Of a DNA stretch of 25,398 bases, positions 25,144 through 25,398 are shown in pieces. The notes beneath the pieces are model-generated. The model was not told the DNA's origin. It made no database searches and was given only the letters and a program-made list of their open reading frames with translations. Origin of the DNA: CAYVLI01 sp964452105 [NCBI: uncultured Nitrospinota bacterium] (GTDB lineage: Bacteria; JAUXIQ01); contig CAYVLI010000002.1 of NCBI GenBank assembly GCA_964452105.1, forward strand, positions 6,397 through 31,794. The letters are read 5' to 3'. The first letter of the stretch is position 1. Every line of letters begins with the position of its first letter. The position numbers and the translations under genes are program-made.

Positions 25144-25170
25144 TGGATTCCCCCTTTCGCGGGAATGACA
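25144..25170. repeat. Dispersed palindromic repeat (GGGAAT / ATTCCC type)
   Basis: TGGATTCCCCCTTTCGCGGG followed by AATGACA: arms ATTCCC and GGGAAT around CCTTTCGC. Highly similar palindromes are scattered in many bacterial genomes, and their read-through gives the telltale peptide I-P-x-F-A-G-M-T, seen here on the plus strand. Confidence 0.65.
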
Positions 25171-25198
25171 GGGGGGAAGCAGGAACGACATAAAGATA

Positions 25199-25218
25199 CC
25201 CACCCTTTTAAGGGTGGG
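25199..25218 (-). repeat. Palindrome resembling an IS200/IS605 element end
   Basis: CCCACCCTT-TT-AAGGGTGGG; on the minus strand it is preceded by GTGAGTGAAGCTC. A GAAGCTCCCACC-type hairpin is a common 3'-end structure of IS200/IS605 (tnpB) elements. No transposase gene lies within the window, so this is suggestive only. Confidence 0.3.
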
Positions 25219-25253
25219 AGCTTCACTCACCACGCCGAATGCATGGGGCGAAC

Positions 25254-25282
25254 CCCCGGATTCATCCGGGGTATTCTTTTTT
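25254..25282 (+). terminator. Rho-independent terminator-like hairpin
   Basis: CCCCGGAT / ATCCGGGG with a TC centre, then TATTC and six T. On the plus strand it could terminate read-through from the SHOCT gene; it may instead be a hairpin of a mobile-element RNA read from the other strand. Confidence 0.55.
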
Positions 25283-25398
25283 GGGGTAACTCCAAATAAA
25301 TTAGCGTTGATTAACCCCGGAAAATATGAGATAAATGATAGAGGCATCGCCGTCCGAGCATTTTATTTAAATCCAGATATACCGCACGAAACATAATT

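Larger units (their letters stand above)
24770..25398. other. Non-coding 629-base segment with palindromes
   Basis: No credible gene is seen. It holds a 9-bp hairpin (24,835-24,867), a 7-bp hairpin (24,974-24,995), a dispersed-repeat-like palindrome (25,144-25,170), a 9-bp near-palindrome (25,199-25,218) and a terminator (25,254-25,282). Short open frames are translations of the repeats. One part may be the end of a mobile element (see findings). Confidence 0.7.

Noticed and set aside
25072-25299. Plus-strand open frame of 75 codons near the window end
   Set aside because: Part of it is the translation of a dispersed palindromic repeat (I-P-x-F-A-G-M-T), and no ribosome site is present.
25024-25347. 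Minus-strand open frame of 107 codons near the window end
   Set aside because: It runs through three palindromes and the repeat (C-H-S-R-E-R-G-N-P peptide); it looks like non-coding sequence, though its middle might be a tnpB-end remnant.

Overview
The window looks like chromosomal DNA from an anaerobic or microaerophilic bacterium of moderate-to-high GC. It probably has a diderm-type envelope: there is a divergent LpxC homologue, a CcmF/CcmH cytochrome c maturation set and two membrane-anchored Rieske proteins. The organism makes selenocysteine, because selA and selB are both present. A Desulfobacterota-like host would fit, but nothing here (no rRNA or ribosomal gene) fixes the phylum.

Positions 1-12,636 are mostly plus strand. 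They hold the 3' end of a polyferredoxin-type protein followed by a strong terminator, an LpxC-like protein with a GNAT acetyltransferase, a minus-strand crotonase-fold enzyme with an altered active site, selA-selB, a hydantoinase/carboxylase-type hyuA-hyuB pair with a class I/II aminotransferase, and a SAM methyltransferase.

Positions 12,768-23,118 are all minus strand. Read in the direction of transcription the order is csoR, copA, a short His/Cys-rich membrane protein, two Rieske proteins, a 59-residue Cys-rich protein, a DUF1573-like exported protein, a small exported protein, a DUF2933-like membrane protein, ccmF, a CcmI-like zinc-ribbon protein, ccmH, a TlpA/CcmG-like thioredoxin, a terminator, and a PCYCGC-type protein. 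A textbook CsoR operator lies in the spacer of a consensus-like promoter upstream of csoR.

The main discovery is in this block. Two genes that look broken by an in-frame TGA are better read as selenoprotein genes. In the thioredoxin-like protein the TGA replaces the first Cys of the WCxxC motif (W-U-Q-A-C). In the DUF1573-like protein it sits in a Cys-Sec pair (G-C-U-P) where the family normally has its Cys motif. Each TGA is followed at the expected distance by an mRNA hairpin with a G/U-containing apical loop, as expected of bacterial SECIS elements. selA and selB lie about 7-13 kb away in the same window. The picture is a copper-responsive, envelope-redox and cytochrome c maturation locus that uses selenocysteine at two exported redox sites.

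Positions 23,119-25,398 are plus strand again: an FTR1-family iron permease behind a promoter with a perfect Fur-type palindrome, then a small SHOCT-type membrane protein. The final 630 bases have no convincing gene. They hold several hairpins, a dispersed-repeat-like palindrome, and a structure resembling the end of an IS200/IS605-type element.
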